In this document: in pieces, positions 1 to 12,500 of the stretch
Layout: each line of letters starts with the position of its first letter
Numbering within the stretch: the first letter of the stretch is position 1
From: Stichopus chloronotus
Lineage: Eukaryota > Echinodermata > Holothuroidea > Aspidochirotida > Stichopodidae
DNA length: 64,000 nt
Reading direction: 5' to 3'
NCBI GenBank assembly: GCA_021234535.1
Contig: CM037843.1
Location: 15,641,677-15,705,676, forward strand
Position numbers and translations under genes: made by a program
The notes under the pieces: model-generated
What the model was told of the DNA's origin: nothing
Databases searched by the model: none
Seen by the model: only the letters and a program-made list of their open reading frames with translations

Positions 1-42
1 TACTCGACTACGTCACGACAAGATTGACTTCCTATTGGCTAC

Positions 43-535
43 TGTATGTGGTTGAGCTATATTTAGCTCTGGGCATAGATACAAGCACTGGTTGTGGGAC
101 GTGTGCAAACACTGCATGAACTCATATGCGATTATAACCGATCATAGAGAAGCACTAGAGGCTGTGCGGATGCCTTTACCGCATGGTCCAATCAGCGTCT
201 GCCGCTCACTTGCGCGGGCTCTGGTGATTTGGGTGTTCTTCGCATGCGCAAAGCATGTTGAACTCAGTCTAGTTTAGCCGAGACCGCACTCGCGTTAGGA
301 CGTACTGACCTTAGGACTAGTAATATTTATCTTTTTAGATTGTTTCTCACCCATATTTAGACCGTGTTATCATTTTGGAGAGTTAATAAAACGTTGTGAA
401 CCTTCAAGAAACTTCTCTCTCGATCTTTACAAACTCCTGCTTCCTGAATTCCCCGTTTTTGGCACTTTAAAGACTTCGCACACTATTGTACAACGCCTCA
501 ACTGAACCAGGCCGAACCTAAAATAGGCCTTACAT
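43..535 (+). mobile_element. possible LTR-like fragment
   Basis: The segment has an LTR-like look: a TG start, a polyadenylation signal (AATAAA near 387) and a CA-ending 3' part. No paired LTR, target duplication, primer-binding site or polymerase frame is visible. The 61-codon frame at 92-277 resembles nothing I know. The left edge of the window may cut the element. This is a weak call based on appearance only. Confidence 0.2.
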
Positions 536-574
536 CACTCTTTTTCTGGCAAATCAACTTCACTCATTTTAGCA

Positions 575-690
575 GCTTGAGTCACAGCCATGACTCGAGT
601 CCTTGTGTTGAGTCCCATGACTCATGTTCCAGAATTTTTCCAAGTCAAGTAATTTTGCAAGCTGTGACTAGAGTCATGACTCGACTACAT
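575..690. repeat. TGACTC/GAGTCA palindromic cluster
   Basis: About six copies of TGACTC or its complement GAGTCA lie within roughly 115 bp, including ATGACTCATG near 617 and GTCATGACTCGA near 672. The copies are partly mirror-symmetric. The motif resembles AP-1 sites (TGACTCA), but the local repetition is better explained by a short degenerate repeat. No gene is close by. Confidence 0.4.
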
Positions 691-700
691 TTCTGGTGAA

Positions 701-3009
701 AAGTCATTCACGTTCACCTCCATTCACTTCTAGCTAACGCAAACAACTTGCAATCGTGCCTCACAGCTGGTCTAACCTGTGAGATATGCTCTTAAAGTTG
801 GAATATGAGTTGAAAATTTGTCAGTAAAAGTCTCAAATTCTGCAGAGTATGTCATAGCCAATAAAAACATTGTTTATGCCCTATTTTTGCATAGACCAAT
901 ATTCATATCGATTCCCATATGTCTATTTGATTGCAAATATCGGTGATTGGCGGCTGCTATGCTTTTTAGGAGAAACTCATTTTCGGCAGGGCCGACAAAA
1001 CTGTCAAGACAATTTTCATATTCAAACCTCTGGATGATGAATACCTAGTTCCATTCCAGGTTTTGTGACATGTGATCTTTTCCTACACATTCTCTTCCCT
1101 GAAACACTGATGAAGAACAAAGGTAGATGACCAGGCGATTACCAATTCAACTCATATTCCAACTTTAACAGTTTACTCAAGATTAGATGGAAATGAGGAC
1201 AAATGACAAGGCACACACAGACAAGATCTTATATATAATTCTATTACAAACTCAAAGCACAATTCAGTGGTGTACCTTGCATGGTTACATACTCATGCAT
1301 CATTCACATAAGTAAAATAGTTTGTAAGAATCACTAACAATATGGCCCCTAACAATCTAATCAAAACAATTTTAAAGAAGACACTTGTTCATGGATATTG
1401 GTCCCTCTTTTTGTTCCTAATAATAATGACTATGTAACTGGTGATGAACAAAGCACAAAAACCAACAAAAAGCAAGATATCTGAATAATTGAGACAGGTG
1501 AAATTATAAAAGTCAGAGAAACAAACATTGTAATACCATGAAGATGAAAGTACGACGAAAATATTGAATTGGGAGAACATCTATTCGCAGAAGTTCATAA
1601 CGTGCAGAATACAAAACCAAATGGTGTCTGGTGGAAAAGAGGAAAAGTTGTTACTGTACTTCTAGTTCAATTTCATTTCTGATTGAACATCACATGCAGC
1701 TTGTGGTTGGGTCATGACTACAACCACTCCTCAATTTTAAAATCCCATGATCTGAGTAAGTGCTAAGCATGGGGGAGGGAAATGACCTACACACAGTAAC
1801 AAATGCAATGGTACAAATACCTTGATGAAAAGAGAATAGTACAATAAAAGAGGGATGCCACGCAACACATGGATAATTCATAGATATGAGACATCTCAGT
1901 GCAACATCACTGGAAACTGAGAACAATACTATTTAGTGTCTTAAATGAAGAATTACAAACATTGAGTGAATGCAGGGATTCTGTCGTATTTTAATAACTG
2001 TAAAACTACTATACATCTGTGACTACAAATACTTGGCAGTTTGGTATCAAATCTCTATGGTTCATGAAACATTACAAAATGAAATAAAAACCCAATTTTT
2101 ATGCCTGATGCTTGTAGTCTCTCCTTTAAAAAAATTGAAATTTACTGATAGTGAACTTGAGACTACCTTTACAATGTATCAAGTATCAAAATATTACAAT
2201 ACCCGCTGTTTTTTACTTTATCAGTACCATATGCAAAACCATTGGTTTATCATAATAAATGCCAATACCAATTTGCATTACTAAATAATTTATACACACA
2301 AAGAAACTCACCTGCTATCACATCACAGAGTTATCTTTGATATACATCATAATTTGTTAAAAATATACATTTATTTAGTACTCATAGTACAATATAATTC
2401 CTTGATTGGAAATTTTTCCATTGCAAACAGCCTTACAAAGGTTGAAATGATCATTTATGCCATATAGTTCGATCAATCACTCATTATTTACTCTTATTTT
2501 CTTTGTGTGGCATTGAGCTTAGGTTAACGACACCAAATTCAAAATAAAATCCCAATATGTGACAACTCCAACATTCTTTAACTTATCAGCAGTCATCTTA
2601 AAATGCTGACCCCTCACATTCATGCTTAGGTAAAACAAATGTGTTCTTGACATGACAATGTATTCTAAACATCCAAATAGAGAAGGCAGGGCATTGGCAA
2701 TGTTTCTTTTTTCCCTTCCAGACCAAAAGTCCTCATTTTGAATCCTCAAGTTCATCCACTTAACAATTTGATAGTTGTAAACAGTAACGTAAGCTTCAGC
2801 TTACAGAGTGGAAGATTTCACACAGGAGAGCATGCCGAGTTACTCAGCCACAATTCCTTCCATGTATGCTTATGCACATATATCTGAAACTTTCACATAT
2901 ATAGTGTGAAATACTGGAATGTCTTTACTGTCATATAGATTTAACTGGCTACAACCAGGCAATCAGCTGAAAACATCTGAAAATGGACCAAACTCATCTA
3001 AAGGTATCT
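701..3009. other. spacer without recognisable gene
   Basis: Both strands have only short chance frames, with no family motif and no paired splice signals around a coding-like stretch. Base composition is AT-rich and uniform. I see nothing here to annotate. Confidence 0.6.
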
Positions 3010-3262
3010 CAATCGAGTATTGATGACACTTGGTGACAAGCAAACCAATATTGATGATTGGTAAAGAAAAAACCAATATTGATGACACTTGGTGAAGAGC
3101 AAACCAATACTGATGATAACTGGTGAAGATCATATCAGTATTGATGATACTTGGTAAAGATCACACCATTACTGAATACTGATGATACCTGATGGAGAAC
3201 ACACCAGTACCGATGACACCTGGTGAAGATTAAACCAGTATTGATGGTACCAGATGAAGATG
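3010..3262 (+). repeat. 31-bp minisatellite, about 8 copies
   Basis: The unit reads approximately AACCAGTATTGATGACACTTG followed by GTGAAGATCA. It recurs about every 31 bp with 10-25% divergence between copies, and one unit is stretched by a partial duplication near 3165. It precedes the DR1 array by about 300 bp and does not encode a repeated peptide with conserved character. Confidence 0.8.
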
Positions 3263-3589
3263 GGTTCTCCCTGTAACTTGATCATAAATGTTACCTGTCC
3301 TAAATATGCAATCAAGTATTTGACCTGTCAAACACAGTTTTATTCCCTCAAGGCAGTGTCTTAAATGTTGTCATGAGACTTGTAAATAAATACTACTCAT
3401 ACACTAATCACCTGAGTCACATCCTGAAACAAGAAAGTCAACAGACTTTGTGATTCCTTGCCAATATTCATAAAGAACACAGAACATGTACATACCAAGT
3501 TTGAAATTCAAACACCTTATAATTCAAGAGAAAGCATGCCTAAACTAAGCTCTTTTGAGCATTGTGTGGTCCAAGCAATTTTATATGTT

Positions 3590-4860
3590 TTCACAATTTA
3601 ACCTCTGGTGACCTCAAATGGAAATTGACTTCCACTTAATGGGAATCATCTACTCACTATGACAAACCCACACACTAAGTACAAAATTAGTCAAGATCAA
3701 ACTTCTTGTGATACTCTGTTTACAAGGTTTCACAGTCCTCTGCTGACCTCAAATAACCATTGACCTTCACCCAAAACAATAGGGATCATCTACTCACTAT
3801 GACCAACCCACACACAAAGTACGACATACTTCAAGGCTATTTTTCATGAGATATAGTGTTTATATATTGTTTACAGGGGTTTCATAATCTGACTTCTGGT
3901 GACCTCAAATAACCTTTGACCAGCACCCAAAACTATAGGATAATCTACTATTATGACCAATGCACTTAGTATGAAATTAGTAAAGATTATGCTTCTTGAG
4001 AGACTGTACTTACAAGGCTTTCATAGTTTGACCTGTGACGACCTCAAATGACTTTTGACCTTCACCAAAAACAATAGGGATCATCTACTCACTATGACCA
4101 ACCCACACACTAAGTATCACATTAGTCAAGATTACCCTTCTTGAGATATTGTGTTTACAATGTTTTCACATTTTGACCTCTGGTAACCTCAAACGACCTC
4201 TGACCTCTAACAAAAATAGTAGGGATCATCTACTTAATATGACCAACCCACACACAAAGTACATCATTAGTCAAGGCTATGCCTTTTGAGATATACTTTT
4301 TATATCATGTTTACAAAGGTTTTACAATGTGACTTCTGCTGACCTCAAATGACCTTTGACCTCCACCAAAAACAATAGGATCATCTACTCTATAAGCCTG
4401 GTCTCACGTACCCTGGGCTCAGGGTAACACCGTGTTATTTCGCACTCAAGTAACGTGACAAGGCGGGTTTACTCGGGGTCGGTGTTTAAATTTTGATCCA
4501 CCTCCAAATGCAGGGTTCTGCGGTTTTAAACACTGTGTTTATGGTAATAAATACAGATAACATGTATTTTACGACACAGATGACCCGTACTTCCGGTTTA
4601 GGGGGTGCACATCACAACAAAAGGCTAGTGGTACCGCACTTCGCGCGAAATATTTGACCTCGTTACTATGGTAGCACAGCCAATTCAATTTTACTCGGGG
4701 TACGTGAGAACACACGCTGGAAAACACGGAGTTAACCTGCGGTTTTGTCCTTTTGTACACACAGGGTTTCAAGGCCTGTCGCAGGGTACGTGAGACCAAG
4801 CCTAATATGACCAAGCAATGCACCAAGTATGAGATTTGTCAAGGTTACTGTTCTTGAAAT
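3590..4860 (+). repeat. 145-bp tandem array with DR1 motifs (array 1)
   Basis: About six to seven diverged monomers have phases marked by CTCTGGTGACCTCAAATGAC near 3600, 3737, 3890, 4028, 4173 and 4330. Each monomer continues into a ACCAAAAACAATAGG block and a TTGAGATATTGTGTTTACAA block. Position 4350-4362 is a perfect TGACCTTTGACCT, the complement of the DR1 element AGGTCAAAGGTCA. Other monomers carry decayed versions. The array is interrupted by a TIR element (4400-4797) and is followed at 4889-4925 by a (CA/CATA)n tract. The same family occurs at 23.3-24.25 kb and 59.7-60.8 kb, and inverted at 36.6 and 40.8 kb. Confidence 0.9.
4400..4797. mobile_element. 398-bp non-autonomous TIR element (MITE)
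   Basis: The ends are perfect 16-bp terminal inverted repeats: GGTCTCACGTACCCTG at 4400-4415 and its complement at 4782-4797. They are flanked by a 6-bp direct duplication AAGCCT (4394-4399 and 4798-4803). It sits inside a monomer of the DR1 array, so it inserted after the array formed. It encodes no transposase; the 85-codon minus frame overlapping it (4569-4826) looks random. A 6-bp duplication does not fit the common hAT (8) or mariner (TA) classes, so I leave the superfamily open. Confidence 0.85.
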
Positions 4861-4884
4861 ATTGTGTTTACAAGCAAGGCATTA

Positions 4885-4928
4885 AATACACACACACACA
4901 TACATACATACAGTACACACACACACGA
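4885..4928. repeat. (CA)n/(CATA)n microsatellite
   Basis: A CACACA run, a CATACATACATA run and another CACACA run follow each other directly after array 1. Equivalent tracts follow the other copies of the family at 60.8 kb and, inverted, at 36.65 and 40.87 kb. Confidence 0.9.
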
Positions 4929-6443
4929 GACATCACCATGGCATTGATTCCTTTTGCCCTCAGTAAGGAATCAAAAAGCATCATAGTTTTTCTTGCAACT
5001 TGATGAATTTACATCTAATTTCAGTTAAATTTCACAATCAATGAGCACTTTTAACAGCCAAGAAACTGGAAAAGCAACTATTGCACAATATTACTGATGG
5101 TTTGAATTTGAAAAAAAACAGAGACAGACTGCCACAAAGTGGGGTTTTTGATCTGCAATCGCATGCACATAATACGATTTACATGACACAATACAGCCAA
5201 TGTCAATAGAATTTTCAGCATCACAAGCGAGAAAAAGAACTGCAATATGGGGAGGGGGACAGTTAAGAGAGGCTTGTGACAAGCCAGACATTCAGATACA
5301 GAGAATCTGAGAGCGTCTCGAACCGTCAGATAAGTGTTTGATGTCAATGCACAGGTTTGGCCATTTCCTAGTGATGCTAGTAACCAGCCAGTTGGGATTT
5401 ATATGCTATCAACAATCCATACTGTTCTTCAATACCATGCATTGAAACAGTAAACCTGTTACAATACAAACAGTTCCCGAACATATTTCTGAAAATGAAA
5501 CATGAATGAACATTAAGAAACATAAATAAACACTTTTTTTCACACGATTTGTACTGACAATGCGAGTGCTATGAAGTAGGATGTGAAAGCACGGTACAGA
5601 AAATCTCCCGACAGGGAGAAGTACTCACTTAGTACCTCACAGAATTTCCAAAATGTGCTAAAATCATGTCTCGAGAACATCCCTTTCTGCATGATAGAAC
5701 ATGAGGTGATATCGAGAGATCCCATCATGGTCAGGGTTTGTTTCTTCGATGAAACCTTACCATGTGTGATATCATGTGAGGATTGGCTGAGGTACTGACC
5801 ATGGTGATGAATATTCATTAAGTATCCAACTGTGGCATGATGTCTGGCAAGATTAGAAAACCTATGTATACCACCATCATGATGTTTTTCATTCTTTCAA
5901 ATAGGCAAGTCAGTATACATCTGAGAAATAGATGAGCTAGAATAATGTCAGAGAACAATAAGTGAAGCCAAAATTCTGCATGGCAAAAGACATTCTAATG
6001 AAACCGCGTGACACAAATCCAATGGAAATTTTAGGATAACATAACTAGCAAACAGCTAAACGGACGTTGGGACGTAGATCTCCCTGCATACTATCAGGTT
6101 GTCTCAAAAATCAAATGATTGCATTTACTTCTGTTTTCCCTGTAGATGTAGTTAGACACACAATGAACAAATTCTCTGTCCATACCTGCATTTTGTATGG
6201 AAAATGTTGAAGGCAAAGCGGTTTTGCAAAGCATATGTCTCTGTTTCTTACTTTAAGATATTGTAATAATGACTGAGTCAGTGCTATCACAACTTACCCA
6301 ACAGCATATTCTTACTATCACAACTTACAACACCTAGTCCCCACATACCTCATCAGAATCAATTTTTGGTGGAACTCCACAAATACTGAATTTGCCTTCC
6401 CTGACTAATTGAAGATGAGGGAGAAGTCACATACGTAGCATCA
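4929..6443. other. spacer 3' of the HAO gene
   Basis: No coding exon was recognised on either strand. Frames at 5078-5347 and 5540-5818 lack family motifs and splice context. This stretch lies downstream of the hydroxyacid oxidase polyadenylation signal. Confidence 0.55.
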
Positions 6444-6449
6444 TTTATT
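6444..6449 (-). promoter_or_regulatory. polyadenylation signal AATAAA of the HAO gene
   Basis: TTTATT on the plus strand reads AATAAA on the minus strand, 80 nt downstream of the hydroxyacid oxidase stop codon. That would give a short 3' UTR of about 100 nt. Confidence 0.5.
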
Positions 6450-6528
6450 TGGAATAAAATTCTTTCATCCACCAGATGCTGAATTCACCGTGTACCTAAT
6501 CTCTAAGCCGCCGGCACTGAACCACGAC

Positions 6529-6599
6529 TCACAAATTTGATGAATATTGTGGCTGACGACGGACCAAATCACGTGGAACATTCTGAGGGCTCGTGCAGC
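6529..6599 (-). CDS. HAO1: HAO coding exon 8 (residues 345-367, stop)
   Basis: Encodes [15 protein letters not shown] and a C-terminal SNL tripeptide before TGA. The PRDLV element corresponds to the family's C-terminal DKTLV/TRDLV segment. Acceptor GTGTGTAG. Confidence 0.9.
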
Positions 6600-9500
6600 C
6601 TACACACAGGGAAAGAAACAATAGGGCAGATGTATTTCAAGGACAATCATGACTTCCAAAATAGTGTAATGAGGATCGTGTTGGATACATCGAACTTTAC
6701 GAGACAAATGTAAATTACACTAATGTGGCTACATAGTACATACAAGGGAAAATGGAAGCATACTTCTTATAGCTGTGAATATTGTTTGAATAATGTGATG
6801 ATGGACAATATGTGAATATTACAATATGGTCGTATAAAACTTCAATGTCAAAAGTTCACAAGGTAATTTCATGAAGTGAAGTAAATGAAAATTAAGAAAA
6901 AAGTCCTTAGCATTGTGATATAGAGGAAAATTTACACAACAGATAGAAAACTTTACAACATAGGAGAAAAGCTTATTTGCGATCAACGACCAGAACCGAA
7001 CAGCGGAAACACCAGTTTCATGGTGACAGCTGTCTCGAACTTCAATTTCAGACAACTTCACACCACTCTCTTATTGCCTGGACCAACTACTAAAAATGTG
7101 GTCTTGTTGCCGTTATATTTCTGTGTTCAGTTAATCACATGGGTAATTTAACATCATCCAGCAATCATGCAAGATTGCTCCACATCACTACACACTTCAA
7201 TGTCGCTCTAGTGATCATGTATACCTAACAGTTCTTAGGTGAACTTAAAGAAAGAGAAAAAAAATGTGATCGGAATGTTCTTACCAGACAGAGCTAGAGC
7301 CAAATTGAATTCGTTCTTAATCATCTCCAGGACTTCTTTCACGCCATCTTCGCCCTAAACAGAAGGAAGTGACAAACATCACTGAGATGTCACCAACGAT
7401 GAAACGTACTTCATGTTTTTGAAAGAATCATTCGACCAAACTACAACATGTTGATGAGCGATTTTATTTTCGTGCTCTCTTGTGCATACACAACTTGCCA
7501 AAACAGTGTCTGAGTCCGCTTCTTCCAGATCAGAGTTAAGGAATGACATTGGCATGTAGTGCTGTGCACAGCAACTAAATCGGTCGGATATGCAACCGGA
7601 TTATTACCAATATGATCGTGTGTCAGATCATGAATCACTGGTCATTTACAACCTACAAATTGACTGACTCAGTTGACGCTCAGCAAAAAATTCTATGGTC
7701 AAGTTCTGGTTACTTTACATTACTTACAACTTAACTCATCTCATAAAATCATTGAAAATATGTTTGCTTTCGTTGAAGTTTTTTCCAAAATTCCTACAAT
7801 TTCGCTGCCACGGCTGCTTACGACATAACTCACATACAATCATAAGTTTATAATGGAAGTGGCAGGCCGACCTTACTTTCATAATTAGAAAGGTGTGCTA
7901 GCCAGGATCTGTTTTTATCATTGCTAATGATTCCCAATCAAACTTATGTATTCATGTTTATGAGATTTTCACTATTAATGGGGTCAATTCAGTGATGTAA
8001 AGGTGTTTCCACAACTAACCTTCTTCACATTGTATGAACTGCACAATGTATAATCAAATAATTAGTACTGAGGTCGATCAAATGACATGAGTTTGCCTCA
8101 TACTGTCACTACTTCTGTCCATGTGTACGTGTTTTGTTGCCATTGGCATATCATGCCCTATGTATGTATGTTCTGGCAACTAGAGATTTTGCATTTAGGA
8201 GCCAAAAGTATCCAGTAATTTTTGCTGTCTACAGGGTTGTTGGCATGACTTCTAAAAAGGCAAAACTTAAACATGAATCTTGCAAAATTTCACAAAATAT
8301 TGTAATCTCGATTAGTGAGCTTTACTGTCCAAATTATCCATGTTAGCATTTATTTATCCATGGTAAAGTCAAATATTTAGATTTAGCAGACCATCAGCAA
8401 ATGAAGAAAACTATTGATTATTTCCACAATTTGCAATCATATCTTTCTGAGAATACGTTTCAGTACCTTATACGTCAGTCCCCACAAGACAGGTCTTCCT
8501 ATAAAAACAGCTCTTGCTCCTAGCGCTACAGCCTTGAGGACGTCTGTCCCCAGTCGAACACCACCGTCCAGGTAAACCTCTACTCCTGAGCCCTCCACGG
8601 CCTTGACCACCTCTGGAAGGGCATCGATCTGTGAAAACAGAAGAAGCAGGCAACAACGATCACAAACAGCAGTCATTAAGAGGACCCATTCTGCACAAAG
8701 AAGTCAACATAAGTGGGCAGCAATGTAGTTTATGCACAAATGGCGAGGCAAAGCAAATGATGCATTTATTTAAAACTTTTATCTACAAACTTGTGACAAA
8801 TTTGGGCTAGAATAGATCATGGTTTGCTTGGCATCCTTCAAAACATCAAAAGGGGGCATTCAGAAGCAGTCTCATTGAGTAGAATTGAACAGTTTGGAGA
8901 AGCAACTCAGGCATGCAGTGATAAAAAGTAACCAGTGTACAGCACAAACTTGTGAATGTGCCTTAATACTGTCATTGAATATACAGAGCAACACATGTTA
9001 AATGCCATCGGTGCACAAACTCTGCGAGCAACACAATTAACAAATACACAAGAAATTTAAGTATCCAGATCTTGATAAATTAGTACTTGATATTGGAAAA
9101 AAATACTCATTTAATACTCACATAATCTCACATAATGATAATCTGGGAAGACAATATTGCCACCATTTGACAATTTAACTTTGAAGCACATAGTGTGTCA
9201 GGACGGACAAACAGTAAACAGCAGATGTTTCTCATACAATTCAGAAGTATATTTGCTCTCAGTCCAGTTTATTTTTCAACACCGATGTACTTATTTATTT
9301 ATGTTTATATTGGCACTGTGGCTAAGAATGGTCTCACGTGGACACAAGTAAACCTTCATCGTCTTTGAACAAGCGTGAAACTATCATCAACGAATGAACG
9401 TATCCGACAGTTTTCCTACTGGCTCCCTCCATTTGAGGGTTTTTTGATCGATCAGTGTAAAGAATCTATTGAATGCTTGGAATTCAGGCTCAGATGCTTG

Positions 9501-12500
9501 TTGATGACACAGCAAAGCTAAGACCATCATTTTACCTACTGCCCCATCTTAATGCAATCAGTGAGATTTCACCAATTCTTGACTCTTTTGAATGGCATGT
9601 TTTTTTCGGGGTTTTTTTTTCGTCACAGGTGTGATATTTTAATTCACATGTATGTGAATATCGCAGTTCTCGCGTAAGTGTCACAACATCACAAAGAAAT
9701 AACTCCACAATTTGCTACTTTGAAGAGATGCTTCTATTCAAAATGCAAGAAAATGTTAATTTTCTCGCTTAGCTCTTGTGATATCAACAATAAATTCCAT
9801 CTTATCAATTGAACAATTGGCAAAATTTTGCATGTTTGCTGAGCTCAGAAAAGTCGGCAATTTAACATTTCGCAAATACTGTAATTGTTGGGATCTCCAC
9901 TTGCCTACAATGGTTAATTGAACACTTAGCCAAATTTTGAAGCAAGTTCACCTTCAGTTTCTTGATGATGTTAACAAAAAATGCAATGCAGTGAAATAGC
10001 TAAGTGAGAAAATTATCAAGTTTCTGCATTTTGAAGAGAAACATGTCTGCAGAGTAGCAAATTGTGAAGTCATTTCTTTGTGATGTTGTGACACTCCCCA
10101 CAACTCACTGGTGTGGGTATTCACGAGTGACTATACTTACCCCTTGCTTACTCATGTTAACGGCCACAGCAAAAGCCAAACAAGGGCAAACCTAGGCCTA
10201 GTGGGTGCGGTGTCAGAAAAGATTTCGATTGCACTTTAAGATAGATCAAACTTAATGCATGAGTAAGCAAGAGGTAAGTATATATCTATGATGTGCATTT
10301 AAACGTTTTGGTAAAATATCCCCACAAGCTTCAAAGAACTTTAAAAGAGCTTTTGGTACTTCCCACACATTTCAAAAGTATTCAGAGGTATAATAACAGG
10401 GTTAGTGGCACCTGAGTATATTGAACAATATAATATCTTCATTAATATTAAACTTGCTGGTCAAATTAAATTAGTTTTGATTTGCATCAAACCTTCCATC
10501 AGACAAACAAAGACTTCATAATTACAAACATTTTCATTTTAAACAGTTTCCTCTGGATAAATGCATAAAAACAGGACAGCGAAGGGCAACTTTTCATATT
10601 CTAGGCACCCCAATTTATCATGAATTGACAGTGGAAGATTGACACCTACTGTGGCTAGTACTCCATCCAGTTGTCTTCCACCATGGTTGGAGACCACAAT
10701 ACCTGCTACTCCATGGTTGACTGCCTCTCTAGCATCCTCTTCTGTTCAAAACAATCACATACCCAAAACTTACAGACTCATAATCTGATAATAATTCTAA
10801 TTAGCGTAAGGTTGAATTTAAATTCTGTTCTTTAATTAAAAAAACTATGGAGATTGGATTTTTTTTTTCATTCTTTGCCTGAATTATTATCTCAGTTATC
10901 CTATTTGGTTTTAAGTATGTTACGACAGTAGATGATGCATACTTTTTCGAGTCAACAGGGTCACTTTTTTAATAAAAAGTTGCCTTAATACATACTGTTC
11001 AACTACTGCACAATTACGTTTGATTTACAATTACCACCCACTACTCTATAAAAAAAAAAACAAGGGAACCTGTGCACAGTGCAAAATATTGTGCTCCTTT
11101 ATTAAAGCATGTTCAATCCAATACTGAAGCCTCTTTGACATCATGGTGGAATGTTTACATAACAGAATGCAAAGTGACAGAATCTGAACAGAGTGCAGCA
11201 AGCTTCATACAGCATGGCTGCACATAGGCTAGATAGAATCATAGTGTATGATAAAACCAGTGAGACTTTACAAAAATCAATCTACTCTGATTTTACTAAT
11301 ATTTATGATTACCTAGGAAATAGCTTTATGAATATGGTTAACCACAGGTTTAGTACTTGTCCCAGTAATATCCTCTTTTCTTATGGAATTCACTGAACCC
11401 ACTAAAAGTAGTCACTCAAAAGTCCAGAGATTTCAATGACAACTGAGATAAGAAAGAGCGGCAGTGACCTGTGTAATCGCGTAAAGTGCTATTGTGATTT
11501 TAATGTATTACAAAAAAAAGAGACCCTACACTTAAGCTGCCCTTGGTAAAAATCACACCAGTCATAGAATGACCCCGTCAATGGGCCCAGATTAACTGTC
11601 TGGCTGGTTAGTGTAAATAAGTATCTCATTGTCTGGTATCAGGACTAATCTTTTTATGTCTCTCAAAGTCACTTTCATGTTAAGCAGAATTAAAATTCAA
11701 CAACAGCAAACAGTCAAAGTTTACTGTAAAGCTCATCTGCTACGGCAAATGTGAAGTGGAGATAGATGACTCTGAGACATGTACCGACAAAACAGTTCAC
11801 TTTAGTACTACCTTGAAAAGAAAAGAATATTAACACATTACAGCAAAACAATGACAAGACCAGGTAAACTTTCTGAGACCACAATGTGACATTTGAATCT
11901 GAAAGCCACACGCCACGGTTTACAAATAAATTTAATGACTTTCTGAATGTCGTTCAGCTTATTACCACTGCTATGTGCAGTTTAAAAATTTGCTTTGACA
12001 CAGTGTTGTCACTGCTAAGAATGCCATCACTGATAAAAAAAAAAATCATCTTAAGTCACATACAGTACACAATCTTGAAAATTGTGACCAATCCATTGCA
12101 AAATATTATCAACTTATTGTTGGTGTAAATATCTGTTGCTTACTTTCCTCTAAGATTTCCATTTGACCACAAATAACAAGACCAGAAGATCAGAATACAT
12201 TATAAACTCACCGGTCAGTATTCCTTTCAAGACTATCGGGAGTGAGGTGATGCCTTTGAGCCATTCCACGTCATCCCAACTCAGGGTGTGGTCGATTTGG
12301 CCCGCCACGTATTCTGCTAGCCCAGAGTCAGCTGTACCTACCACGTCAGTTTGATTTGCTTGTTCAAAGTTTGCGAGTCTAACAAACAAGACAGGCAAGA
12401 AAAAAAAAGGAGAGAAAAGAATTGAATTTACAGATAAAAGCAACTGTTTACTGATTACATCTCTTTCTAGGTCACTCACTTCAAGAGTAGCAGGCATGTC

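Noticed and set aside
4569..4826. 85-codon minus frame
   Set aside because: It spans the boundary of the TIR element and target duplication and shows no transposase or other family motif.
3010..4860. Regular direct repeats that could suggest a CRISPR array
   Set aside because: Eukaryotic sequence, units too long and diverged, no unique spacers of constant length; they are a minisatellite and a satellite-like element.
12163..12354. Plus-strand frame over HAO exon 4
   Set aside because: It is the antisense shadow of a well-supported exon.
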